Shown here piece after piece: positions 37,291 through 49,300 of a stretch of DNA of 64,000 nucleotides. Positions within the stretch are counted from its first letter, which is position 1, and each line of letters starts with the position of its first letter. The DNA comes from Sclerodactyla briareus. Its lineage: Eukaryota > Echinodermata > Holothuroidea > Dendrochirotida > Sclerodactylidae. Made by a program: the position numbers and the translations under genes. The notes under the pieces are model-generated. The model made no database searches, was not told where the DNA came from, and saw nothing but the letters and a program-made list of their open reading frames with translations. The stretch lies in contig JAODTK010001432.1 in the NCBI GenBank assembly GCA_026419785.1, positions 186,001-250,000 of the forward strand, given 5' to 3'.

Positions 37291-37900
37291 TGCAAATTAG
37301 ACCTGATAGTCAACTTCCATTGACCAATTTTTTAATTTAAAATATCCCTGGACCTGTTGGACCACACTTTTGCTTTCACATGGGGTCCACGCAAACTTGA
37401 ACATTTGAAGCAAATTATACACAGTGAATAACCCCCAGAGACTAGAGTCAATGTAAAACTTTTGAGGGACCAAAGGTACACCATATCTATCAAGCACATA
37501 GAAATCAATACAAACTTGAATATTGGAATAAACTATGTGAAGAGACATACCGAGTGACCTCCAGTAACCTCAGACCTGTTATAAATGTTTGCATAGGGTG
37601 AAGTAGGCCCTACCTACCAAGTTCAATGAAAATCCAGTAAACTTTAAAATTATGCATAAATCATGCAAATTAGACATGTTGAATGACCTCCAGTGACCCT
37701 GACTCCATGAGGAAAAATTTGGAACCAAAGGTAAACCATCCCACCAGGTCATGGAAATCGAAGCAACTCCAAGATTTTGCAAAAATCATGCAATTAGACA
37801 CATTGAATCTGTGTTAAAAGGTTTTGGGACTGAAGGTAAAGCATATTCACCAAGTTTGTGGGAGTTTGGCATGAATATGCAAAAGAGACAACTCATTAAT
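37290..37900. repeat. TGACCTCCAGT-type tandem repeat
   Basis: Three to four imperfect units of about 110-130 bp with GAGTGACCTCCAGTAACCTC or GAATGACCTCCAGTGACC, then ACCAAAGGTA and CATGCAAATTAGAC. Related sequence is at about 57000-57240 and 60170-60360. Confidence 0.68.
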
Positions 37901-38329
37901 ATATCTCAATGAGAATCTAATTAGTTAATCTACACTTAATCCTGCATCTATGTGGCAAACCAAGTCACTATAGCATCGACGTTTCATACGTAAAAACATG
38001 GAATAGGCCTAATTACCCACTTAATAAGTGACTTCTGTGCCCAAAATCTAATCAGAATCGTGTTCACTCAACCCCGATACTACAAACAAATTTCATCGAA
38101 TTGGTCCGACTGTTTCCAGAGAAATTCTGCTAACAAGAAAGTGGGACACACATACATACACACATGCATACACACACACACATGACAAAGTGATTGCTAA
38201 GTCTCTCCTTAACTTTATTCAGACGAGACAAAAACAAGGTTTCACGATTACTTGACTGCCACAGATGACCTTGGACCTTACCAATAAAAATTTCAGAGCA
38301 AATTTTATCCAGGACGAAGCTAAGTATCA

Positions 38330-39420
38330 TTGCTCACTTCTCTGGTTCACAAGGTTGTTCAGGCTTCAATTTTTCAGGCTTCAATCACTGTTGACCTCAG
38401 ATGACCTTTGACTTGACCTCCCCAAAACAGGGTTCATGTAATCAGAATGAAGAACCCACAGGACATGTAGGGTTGAGTTCAATTCAATATTCCAATTCAA
38501 TATTCTCACTGAAAATGATTTTTCACTGAAAATGATACCCAACTACAACAACAGTCGAGTTCTTGTGCTCCCCGTAAGGAAGATACACACAAAATTTCAG
38601 CTTTCAGCTGACCCCCAAGTCCCCAGGGTATGTGTATTCATAAGAAAGCTGATACAAAATGTCCAGTGTTGGTAGGAAAATGAATTCTTGATTATTTTGT
38701 GTTCAAGCTTTTCAGACTCTGGCCTCGGTTACCCTTAGAAGACTTTTGGACATGACCCAAAACAATAGGAAGTATGTAATCATTCTGTGTAACCGCTCCA
38801 TCATAGAATGAGTGGTATATAAGGGGGTGGGGCTTTCACCATCACTTCCAGTGTCCTGGATCATACACAGAGAAATGCTAATAACCCTCTCAATGATGAC
38901 CATCTCACTGCTACTCTTCAGCCTCTACCCACTCATAGATAATTATTCTCTCCCTGTCTTCTTCACTGTACTTTTATGTCAAGGCTCCTCCAAACTACGA
39001 GGAGCTGTACCCCCCTTTGCACGGTACTTGCTGTACTTGTTCCATTTTTTATTGCCACTCTTTTCATATTCTGTGCATGAGAATTGCCCCTCTTTGCGGG
39101 CAATCATGGGGCAATTATGGGTGTGCCCCTCCCTTAATCACTAGTTTGTAAAAAAAAAAAAAAACACATATCAGGTATGTGCTTCATCCATCCGTTAGGG
39201 TCAAGTTATCATGTTCACATGCCAAAATCAGCTAAAGTATTATTTTCACTATTCCCCTATTTTTCCTTGAAAATGTATTCCCCACGAGGAAGCTGCTACA
39301 CAGCAAATTTCAGTTTGGTAGGACCAAGCATTCTGAGATTGTCATGTTCACACAGTTTTGAGACTGTCCTCTATCGACTTCAGTGACCTTTCACCTGACC
39401 CTAAATGGATAGGGATTGTG
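38330..39420. repeat. Diverged TGACCTCAGATGACC satellite copies
   Basis: Two to three diverged units share TTGACCTCAGATGACCTTTG, CCCAAAACA, GGGTTCATGTAATCA and GGTAGGACCAAGCATTCTG with the satellite at 46200-48150. An A14-type run lies near 39150. No gene recognised within. Confidence 0.65.
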
Positions 39421-40069
39421 TACCACGTATATTAAAGGCCAATGGCATGTAATTTCCTGACTGCACGCTTGGTGCTTTTTAGTTGTGACAATATACAGCC
39501 GGAACTCCAGACCGATTTCAGCCGATTCGAATGTACCGTAAGGCACAATCCTATTGCAAAATTTGCCCTGTGCCTCATGAGGGGAACCGCAAGATCCCCT
39601 ATAAAACAAAGTCAAGGTAAAACCTGCACTAACAAACGAATAGATAGGTCGAGATAAAAATCTTCAGAATCATTCAAGAATATCAAAGAATAATCTCTTA
39701 ATTTCTAAGTGAATCCCTTCATCGTTTGTCCCGTTCTCATGGCGCAAAAAAAAAAAATGCAGCATTTACTGTGTGGCTTCTATGGGTGGCCTGCCCACCA
39801 TTTCCCATGTGATTCCACATTCACCCAATTTCTCAAAAGTACATGGTAAATTCTCAACAATGCAACATGCTAAACCTCCCAATTTGGAGTTTAGGTTTTG
39901 AAGTGTATTCTTTTCACCTATCGTATATTGCTAGTTTTATGCTTCATCCATCGCAGGATCGAATCACAAGCCATGCATCACAACACATACACCCTACATC
40001 ATACACCACACACACTGTCATAACTGCAATAGATTCCTCCCCTTGGTGGAGTAATGGGAAACAGACCGA

Positions 40070-40105
40070 GTGTGGAATCAATCCCTGGCCTCTCACGTGC
40101 AAGCC
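40070..40105 (-). repeat. tRNA-like SINE fragment
   Basis: On the minus strand, CTTGCACGTGAGAGG followed by CAGGGATTGATTCC resembles an anticodon-arm-to-T-arm stretch with a B box. The A-box half is replaced by a C-run. It lies about 70 bp beyond the proposed exon 12 donor. Weak evidence because only half is present. Confidence 0.4.
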
Positions 40106-40173
40106 CTTCCCCCCCCCCCCCCACCCTCCAACCTTCACACAACCACTACTTACCTCCATGGGACCACACTCAC

Positions 40174-40305
40174 CGATAGATTTGGTCTTCTCCTAGAGGT
40201 ATGCAATCAAGGGCTTCCTGGCCCTGCTCCCCGCCTGTCCCAGGGACTGCTTGTTGTAACCTCCAAAGGGTAGGTGGGCAGGGAAACGGGTTGACGGTGT
40301 TCCCC
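40174..40305 (-). CDS. ALDH exon 12 homologue (near C terminus), with frameshifts
   Basis: The exon starts after CTTTCCAG. It gives GNTVNPF, then PFGGYNKQS, then after further slips QEALD and EKTKSI. These match the PFGGYKxSG...ALxxYxxxK end of ALDH1/2 proteins. I chose the donor GTGAGT at 40168-40173; a second possible donor, GTAAGT, occurs about 20 bp further. At least two frame slips are needed. The terminal exon, about 10-15 residues and the stop, could not be recognised downstream. The exon boundary at the 3' side is therefore tentative. Confidence 0.75.
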
Positions 40306-43300
40306 CTGGAAAGGGGGGAAAAAAGCTAGCTTAATAAGAACCAGAAAGTCAAAAGGCTTATTGATGCCTTGACTCTTTCGGACCAACCTATAGCTATACA
40401 CAAGGACAAATGGTAGATTGCCACAGTTCATTATGGCAACATAACATCTGACAAATTTCCCATTTATCCCCAACCAACCATAGGGTTCCTATAAGCTTGA
40501 TAAGAAAGCTACTAGAATTTCACAATTTTAGATGGACCTTGGGACTCAGACCTGAACCAAAACTAAAGGATTCATGTATCATTGTGGGGAAACACACATA
40601 CCAAGCAAGTATGGGCTTCATCCATCCAAGTAACAGTTTAGATTTCAGGTTTACAAGCCAAAATGGGCAAAATATTGACTCTCACAATTTGTCAATTTTT
40701 GGACTGCAAAATTACCCCAACCTAACCAAAAACAATGGGTTCCTTAAGAAAGCTCACACAGATTCAACCATGATCAACCTCGACCAACCATTCTGAACTT
40801 CTCATGTTTACAAGGTTTTTCACACTTTGACCTCTGGTGACCTCAGACGACTTCTTTCTGACCTGACCCGAAAACAAAGGTTCTGCACGCATTAGGGGGA
40901 ACACACATACTATTAATGAACTTGATCGCAATCCAAATGGGGTCGAGTTTATCTTGTTACCAAGCTAAAATTTGTCAAAATTAATCAATTTTCACAATTC
41001 CCCGAATCTGAAACCCGCAGATTTAACAAACCAAAAGCAAAACAATAGGGTTCCTGTAAGAGAAAGCTAACCCACCCACACCAAAATTTCAACCTGATCA
41101 GACCCCCTGACCAACCATTCTGAACTTCTCATGTTCACAAGGTTCAAACTTTGACCTTGGTGACCTCAGACGCTTTGCCCTGACCCGAAAAAAAAACAAT
41201 AGTGTTCATGCATCATTATGGGGAAACCACATACCAAGTATGAACTTGAATCCATCCAAATGGGCGGTTAATCGTCGTAACAAGCTAAAATTTGTCAAAT
41301 TATCATTTTCCACAATTCCCCGAATCGAACCCCAGATTTACACAAAAGCACAACAATATGGTTCCTTAATCCTCATAAGACAGCGCATTACCAATTTTCA
41401 AACCTGTGGACCGGTATTCTGGAGTATTGTGTTAACAAGCTTTTTCAGACTTGACCTCTCTTGACCTCAGATTACCTTGGACCCAACCCCAAAACATTAG
41501 GGATTATGACTCATTATGGGGAACCCTAGACAAGTATGAACTCGATCCATCCAAGTGGGGGCAGTTATTGTGTTAACTCGCTAAAATCAGCCAATTTTTT
41601 TTTTTTGTTTTTTTTTTTTTTCTCCATTTTCACATATCCCAATTCTCCCACAAATTGACTCCGAATCACACCAATAAAAAATACGGGTTTCCCATACTCC
41701 CCAAAGCGAGCTGCATGACCGAGTTTCAACCTGATGAGACCAGGCATTCTGGACTTATCGTGTTAACAAAAATTTGCATGGATTTGACCTCTCGTGACTT
41801 CAGATGACTTGCGACCTGACCCCAAAACAATAGGAATATGTACTCATGATGGGGAACCCATACCAACAGGTACGAACTTTACCATCCAAGTGAGGGTGAG
41901 TTATGTGTTAACGAGCTAAATTGCTAAATTATCAATTTGTCACAAGTCCAAAGTTTTTTCCCAAATCGTTAATGTGGGAGTACATAAAAAACATAAGGTC
42001 CTGTAATCTCATAAGAGGAGCTGCATACCGAATTTCAACTGATGCGGGACCAGGCACATCTGGACTATCGTGCTAAAAAGATTTTCAGACTCTATCGAAA
42101 CTCGAATGACTTTCGACCTGACACCAAAACCAATAGGGATCATGTAATCATTTAGGGAACCCATATTACAAATGGATGAACTTGATCCTTCCAAGCGGGG
42201 TTGAGTTATCATGTTAACAAGGCTAGGTGCCACACACACACGCACAAACATGTTATGACTGCTTAGTTTCCTCCGACTTCTTCAAGAATAAAATAAAAAA
42301 CACCTGGAGAAAAGCTCCACATAAACGCTATAAATCTAAACCAACAAGTGGGATAACATTGCAACAACAAAAAAACATCTTATTGTAGAACCATGCTACT
42401 CAATACTCAATGTTTAGTTTTTGAAATGCCTATGCCATGTGTCAATAATCTGCTAAAATCTATCTAAATTTATTAGGAATGACAGTCCTCAAGAATCACA
42501 TCCACTTTTTTAACGATGCATTATAACTGATTTATAATTACATGCTTCCCCCTACAAATGTCCTACTATGAACATTGTACTGAAATGGGGTTTGACCTGT
42601 AGATCCGTTTCTCCATTCTCCTCGATATGATGCTCTGATGCATCCAAGCCTGCTGTTGTCCTTTAAACTATCTTTTGCCTATAGGTAATAGGTTAGTGCA
42701 CTCTGTGTGATGATTGAGGGTTTCTTACCAGACGGTCCCAGCTCTGATACTGTTTGCTAGGTAGATTGCCTTGTCAGGTCCTGTGTGAATATTCCGCAGC
42801 AGCCAGGCCATACTCTGTGTTGTTGGCTCGCTCGATCAGCTCATCAAGATTCTTGAACTTGAGGACTTGCATGACGGGTCCAAATATCTGAGGATGGTAT
42901 GTGTGAGGGAGAATAGGGGATGATGAATATGTCACTCCAAACCAGTGTTGGAGTCGAAGGTCCAGCCAATCCGAGTCCGAGTCCAAGACCGAGTCCTCAA
43001 CATCCGAGTCCGAGTCCAAGACCGAGTCCTCAACATCCGAGTCCGAGTCCAAGACCGAGTCCTTTTGTACGCAGGTCCCGAGTCTCCCTATTAAAAGTTG
43101 GCTTTCAGCAAAGATAAAATAAGCCTAGTATTGGATCCAAATAGAAGTTAGTACAGTTAGATGCTCCATCCCCAAAACTGTATAATGATATGATCGGCAC
43201 ATGCCAAATTATATTGAAGCTCCACACTCCCATTCAAGAGCTAGGACGCTCATCAAGAAAGTTCATAGCAATGGCGATGTATTGACAATGTATGATGCCG

Positions 43301-46300
43301 AAAACTAACCAAATAAATGACCTAAAAAATCATATAATTCATTCGCCTACCTACCATTTGGATGATAAGAATTTTCCAGGCAGTAGTTAGGCAGTAGTAT
43401 TCTTTCATTGCATTTCAAGAACATCACAATGTCAGATTACCACCGTCTTTGCGGTGAAGCGGCATCGCATGATGGTCTCTGGTCTCACGTGATACCCATG
43501 CTGCCGGCCGTTCCACAGGCACCACTAGCTTCTAGTACTACTAATGAATAGTCCAAATTGATATGAGCGAATTAGGGGACATTGCAACAATACATCACGT
43601 AGTTCAACAGGTTTTGATTATCAGTGTTAGAATTTTGCATTATTTTTCCTCATGATTTTCAGGATTTTCGCCAAGGATTTTTTGAGCGGACTTGAACCTG
43701 GACTCGGACCGAGTCCCCGACATTGAATCCCGAGTCGAGTCATTGGAAATCGGTCTCGAGACCCGTCTCGAGACAGGACTCGAGTCCTCCAACACTGCTC
43801 CAAACTGCTGTGTTGTACCATCTAATATGTGACTCGCATGACTTTTTCACTCCAGAGAAAATCATTCATGTAGTCACTAAAGGTATGCCTTACTGCTGAC
43901 AACAGTAGAGATCTTTTTATACCTCCGGTAATGGGAGTGAAATATACAAACAAAGGAACTAATAGTGCTGGTAGCTCAAACCCTGATACCCATACGAATA
44001 TTTACAACCCTTCCACAAAAGAAACCAATGTGAATGCACACACGAACAAAAGAAGCCCAAAAACAGGAGCACCAATGGTGCTTTAGCTCAAACTGCACGA
44101 ATAGACTGAATATTTTCATTGAAAAAAGACCAATTCAGAGTTGTGGTAAATTCTGTAGGGGCCTTCAAAACCTTTGCCCGATTTTACAGCTTTTACCTAC
44201 TCAAACAAAACAATATGATCCAAATTCTTGAAAACACAATTGTCCTCTCTTTGTAGAGAGAGACACATGTTTCAGCAGAATTTCATGCAATGGCTGATTA
44301 AACTGCTTAAATTCTCTAATGACAATTTCTTCTTATTACAAACAGGTGAACATGTGGAAGAAGCACCACGCAGGAAACAATATTCAAGGAATCATGTTCC
44401 TCGCCCTGCTGCATGCCTTAGCTCACTGTGCCCATTTAATGACATGACCTAGAAATAGGTCAAAGATGCCCCAGCAGGCAATAATCACTGTATCCAAGTT
44501 TGGTCAGCATCTATCAAATACCAAACAATTGGGGGCAAAAAGGCAACTGCACACAATGGCAGTGGCCTATTGTGTTGCTTAAGGATCTTTGACCTTGACC
44601 TTCACAAGGTCAAAGGTTATTATTGCACCAGCAGTCAATGATGAATACAAATAAGTTGGTCAACATTCATCAAAGAATTAACAATTGGGGGCCAGAAAGT
44701 CAATTTCATCAGTAGCATATTGTGCCCCTTTAATGACCTTCCCATTCGCAAGGTCAAAAATGCCCCAGCTCTTAATGATCACCCAAGTTGAGAACTTCTA
44801 CAGGATGAACATTGGGGTGTCAAAAATTGCATTTGACCACAATGGGCTTTGTGCACCTCAATGAAGTCAAAGAAGCCACAGCAGTCAATGATCACAGTAG
44901 CTGAGTTTGGTTAATATCCATCAAAGCCAGAAAAGTCGATTTCCCACTATGGCATGAAATTGTGCCCCTTCAATGACCTTGACCTCCACATGGTCGAAGA
45001 TGCCACAACAATCAATGATCACTGTGTCTAAGTTTGATGGGTCAACATCCATCAAAGAATGAAGAGTGTTCGGTAAACATCGATCAAGGGATGAACATTT
45101 GGGAGACGAATGCAATTTGACACAATGGCTTATTGTGCCCCTTCAATGGAGTCAAAGGAGCCACAGCAGTCAATGATTATAGTAAATGAGTTTGGTTAAT
45201 ATCCATCAAAGAATGAACAAATGGGGCCAGAAAGGCAATTTCCCACTATGGCATATAATTGTGCCCCTTCAAACTTTGGCCTTCACATGGTCGAAGATGC
45301 CACAACAATCAATGATCACTGTGTCTAAGTTTGATGGGTCAACATCCATCAAAGAATGAAGAGTGTTCGGTAAACATCGATCAAGGGATGAACATTTGGG
45401 AGACGAATGCAATTTGACACAATGGCTTATTGTGCCCCTTCAATGAAGTCAAAGAAGCCACAGCAGTCAATGATCACAGTAGCTGAGTTTGGTTAATATC
45501 CATCAAAGAATGAACAAATGGGGCTAAAAAAGGTGATTTCCCACTATGTCATATCATTGTGCCCCTTCAATGACCTTAGACCTTCACATGTCAAGATCCA
45601 CCGCATCAAATGATCACGGTGTCACAGTTTGAAGGGTCCCACATCCATCAAAGAATGAAGAGTGTTTATCTGTCCACATCGATCAAGGGATAAACATTTG
45701 GGAGCCAAAACCCAATGGCTCATTGTGGCCTTTGGGACCTTTGGGATTGACCTTCACAAAGCCGAAGATGCCACAGCAGTCAACGATCACTGTAACTAGT
45801 TTGAATACATCCATCAAGAATGGGAATAAAAATGGGGGGACTTCCCACATTATGACCCGCTAGAACAGACATTGTTGCGGATCACAGACTGTTCTTGACG
45901 CATCACATTCTTCGAGAAAATTCTTCAGAAAGGCATTCACTCATTAATAACTCTCTCCAAGAAGAATATTTACGAACGTCCACCTCTACAAGCGTTTGCC
46001 CCCGGCTTGACAATGGCCCCTTATTGGTGGTAACTTTTGGAAACTAAACCAGAAACCAAAAGGCATTCGTATTCCTTGATCTGTTTCTGGTCAACTCATC
46101 TCCAGCACACGGAGATGTACCAGCTCATTATAGGCAAACGTAACAACAAACGTGAAAAATTTGCATGATCTACCAAACCACACTAATAGGGGTTCCGGTT
46201 ACCCTTGGTAGAAAGCTAAACACTAAATTTCAAAGGTTTTCAGAATTTGAACTCTGTAACCTTAGATGATGCCTCCGGACCTGACCCCAAAACAATAGGG

Positions 46301-49300
46301 TTCATGTACTCATCATGGGGAATAGCACAAACCAAGGATGAGCCTCATTCACCCGCCCTTTACCAAAAACAAAGGGTCATGTACTACCATAAGGAAGTTA
46401 AACACCTAATTTCAAATGAAAAACCAACGCGTTCTGGATTATCGTGTTTACAAGGCTTTTCAGACTTGACCTCGGTCGCCTCAGATGATATGACCTGACC
46501 CCAGAAAATTAGGGTCCTTTACCCATCATGGGGAAACAAACATACCAGATGAGCTTCATCATCCAGGTGGGTTTGTCAAGTTAGCATGTTTACAAGCCAA
46601 AATTGGCTTAAAATATCAAATTTTCACAAATTTTCTATCTTCGACAAACATCACTCTCTGACCTGAACCAAAAAACAATAGGTCCCTGTACTCCCCATTA
46701 AGAAAGCTTTCACCTAATTTCAACTGGATGAGACCAACCATTCTGGACGTATCGTGTTTACAAGGTTTTCAGACTTTGACCTCTGGTGGACCTCAGATGA
46801 CCTCTGACCTGACCCCAAAACAATAGGGTCATTACTCTCATGGGGAACCAACATACCAGTATGAGCTGATCCATCCGGGCTGGGGTCGGAGTTATCGTGT
46901 TTACAAGCCAAAATTGGCCAAAATATCACAACTTTTCGATTTTCGACCAAAATGCACCCCGACCTGACAGGCAAACAAAGGGTTACCTGTACTCCCAAAA
47001 GAAAGCTATTACAAATGATTTTCAATGATAAGCCACCCATTCTGGACTTATCGTGTTTAACAAGGTTTTCAGACTTTGACCTCTGGTGACCTCAGATGAC
47101 ATCTGAACTGACCTCAAAAAAATAGAAATTTTAGGGAGTAATGTAACCATCATGGGGAACACACAACCAGTATGAACTTCATCCATCCGGGTTGGATCGA
47201 CTTATCGTGTGTTTACAAGCCACAAATGGCCAAAATTATCAAATTTTCACAAATTTTCTATTTTCGACCAAAAATTCACTCCGACCAGAACCAAAAACGA
47301 TAGCGTGCATGTACTCCCCATAAGAAAGCCAGACACCTAGTTTCAACCTTGTCAGACCAACCTTCTGGAATTATCGTGTTACAAGGTTTTCAGACTTTGA
47401 CTCTGGTGACCTCAGATGACCTCGACTGACCCCCAAAACAATAGGGTTCATGTTACTCATCATTGGGGAACACACATAACAGTATGAAATTCATCCATCC
47501 AGCTGGGGTCGATAGTAGTTACGTGTTACAAGCCAAAATTGGCAAAATATGAATTTTCCATTTCTATTTTCGACCAAAATTCACTCCTGCCAGAACCAAA
47601 AACGCTAGGGTTCCTGTACTTCACATAAAAAGCTACACCTCATGTACACTTGATCAGGACCAACCATCGGACGTATGTGTACAAGGGGTTTTTTTCAGGA
47701 CTTTGACCTCTGGTGACATCAGATGGACCTCTGACTTGACACCAAAAAATAGGGTTCATGTACTAGCATGGGGAAACACACATACCAAGTATGAGCTTCA
47801 TCCATCAGGGTGGGGGATCGAGTTATCGTGTTTCCAAGCCACCAAAATGGCTAAAAATCAATTTTCAGCAAATTTTCTATTTCGACAAAAATTCCACCCC
47901 GACCTGGACCAAAAACAATAGGGTTCCTGTACTCCCCATAAGGAAAGCTATACAACTAATTTCAACTTGATCGGACCAACCATTTGGCACTAATCGTGTT
48001 TACAAGGTTTTCCGACTTTGACCTCGGGTGACTCAGATGACCTCTGACCCGCCCCAAAACAATAGGGTTCATGTTACTCATCTGGGGGAACACACATACC
48101 AAGTATGAGGGCTGACCTTACCCAGACCTGATCAAGTTATCGTGTGTTTACAGCTGGGCGTCACACACACACACAAACAACCTGTGTAGGCGCCCCAAAC
48201 GGGGACTTTGCACAAAAGGGACATTGTCTTTCACCTATGGAAAGGGGGGACATAAGTGCAAAAACCACATGGGGTACCCTACCACTACAAGTATAATTTT
48301 GGCAGTTTTAAGGGAAACACAGGAACCGGGGATACCCCCATTCCGTTTTTTTTGTGGGGACTTTCATTGGAAACGGGGACCAACAAACGGGGATATCCCC
48401 GGTTCGCGGGTTAGCCCCAGGTACGTGGGGAAAGGAATCCCGTGTTGGCCCGTCTACTGGATCCACAACCGCATCACACAAACACATACATACCTGTGTA
48501 GGGGGAATAACGGGGACACACAAACTGGACATTGATCTTTCACCGATGGAAATGGGACATCAGTGCAAAACCTACATAGGGTACCCCAACCACTACAAGT
48601 ATCATTTTAAGCAGTTTTAAGGGAAACACAGGAACCGGGGATATCCCCATTCCGTTTTTTTGTGGGGCGGTTTCTATGGAAACGGGGACAAACAACGGGG
48701 GATATCCCCGGTGTCGCGGCGTATCCCCACGTAAGTGGAATGGATCCCGTGTGTGTCCCCGTTTTACTGGATCCACAAACGACATACACACACACACCAC
48801 ACACACACACGACGTGACGCATAGATTCCTCTGAACTTCGTAAGGAATCAACAAAAAAATAGTGAACGGAAAGACCCTCGAATCAATGAACAATTTTAAG
48901 AACCTGAATCAAATCACCTCAAATTCTCCAGCTCCATCGAAAGTTAGGACGATATGCCGTAATCTTTCCTGTGAGGTACCAATCTCTAAGACAATTAATA
49001 ATTATCATTATCATAGTGGCCTAAACGTTGTAATTACTGCGTATCTCTGTCGAAACAATTGTGGACTGCGTGACCAAAACAAAGGCCTCGCATGACAACT
49101 TCACTTTTCGGATAGTTCTAGATCAAATGCAGTGAGACATCGAAGGTATAATCTTGTGAAAAGTTAAACTTAACATTCAGCGGCCTCTAGAAAGGGTCCA
49201 AAAACGAACTTCCTGAGAATTTCCAGATATCAATGTACCAGAGTTGCCCTCACGGCTGCAGACGTAGTTAATATGCTGATGGTAGTACAGTGCTCCGGAA

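Noticed and set aside
39600..40170. Terminal coding exon of the ALDH gene
   Set aside because: I looked for a short exon with an AG acceptor, a VTV-like start and a stop, and found no convincing candidate.
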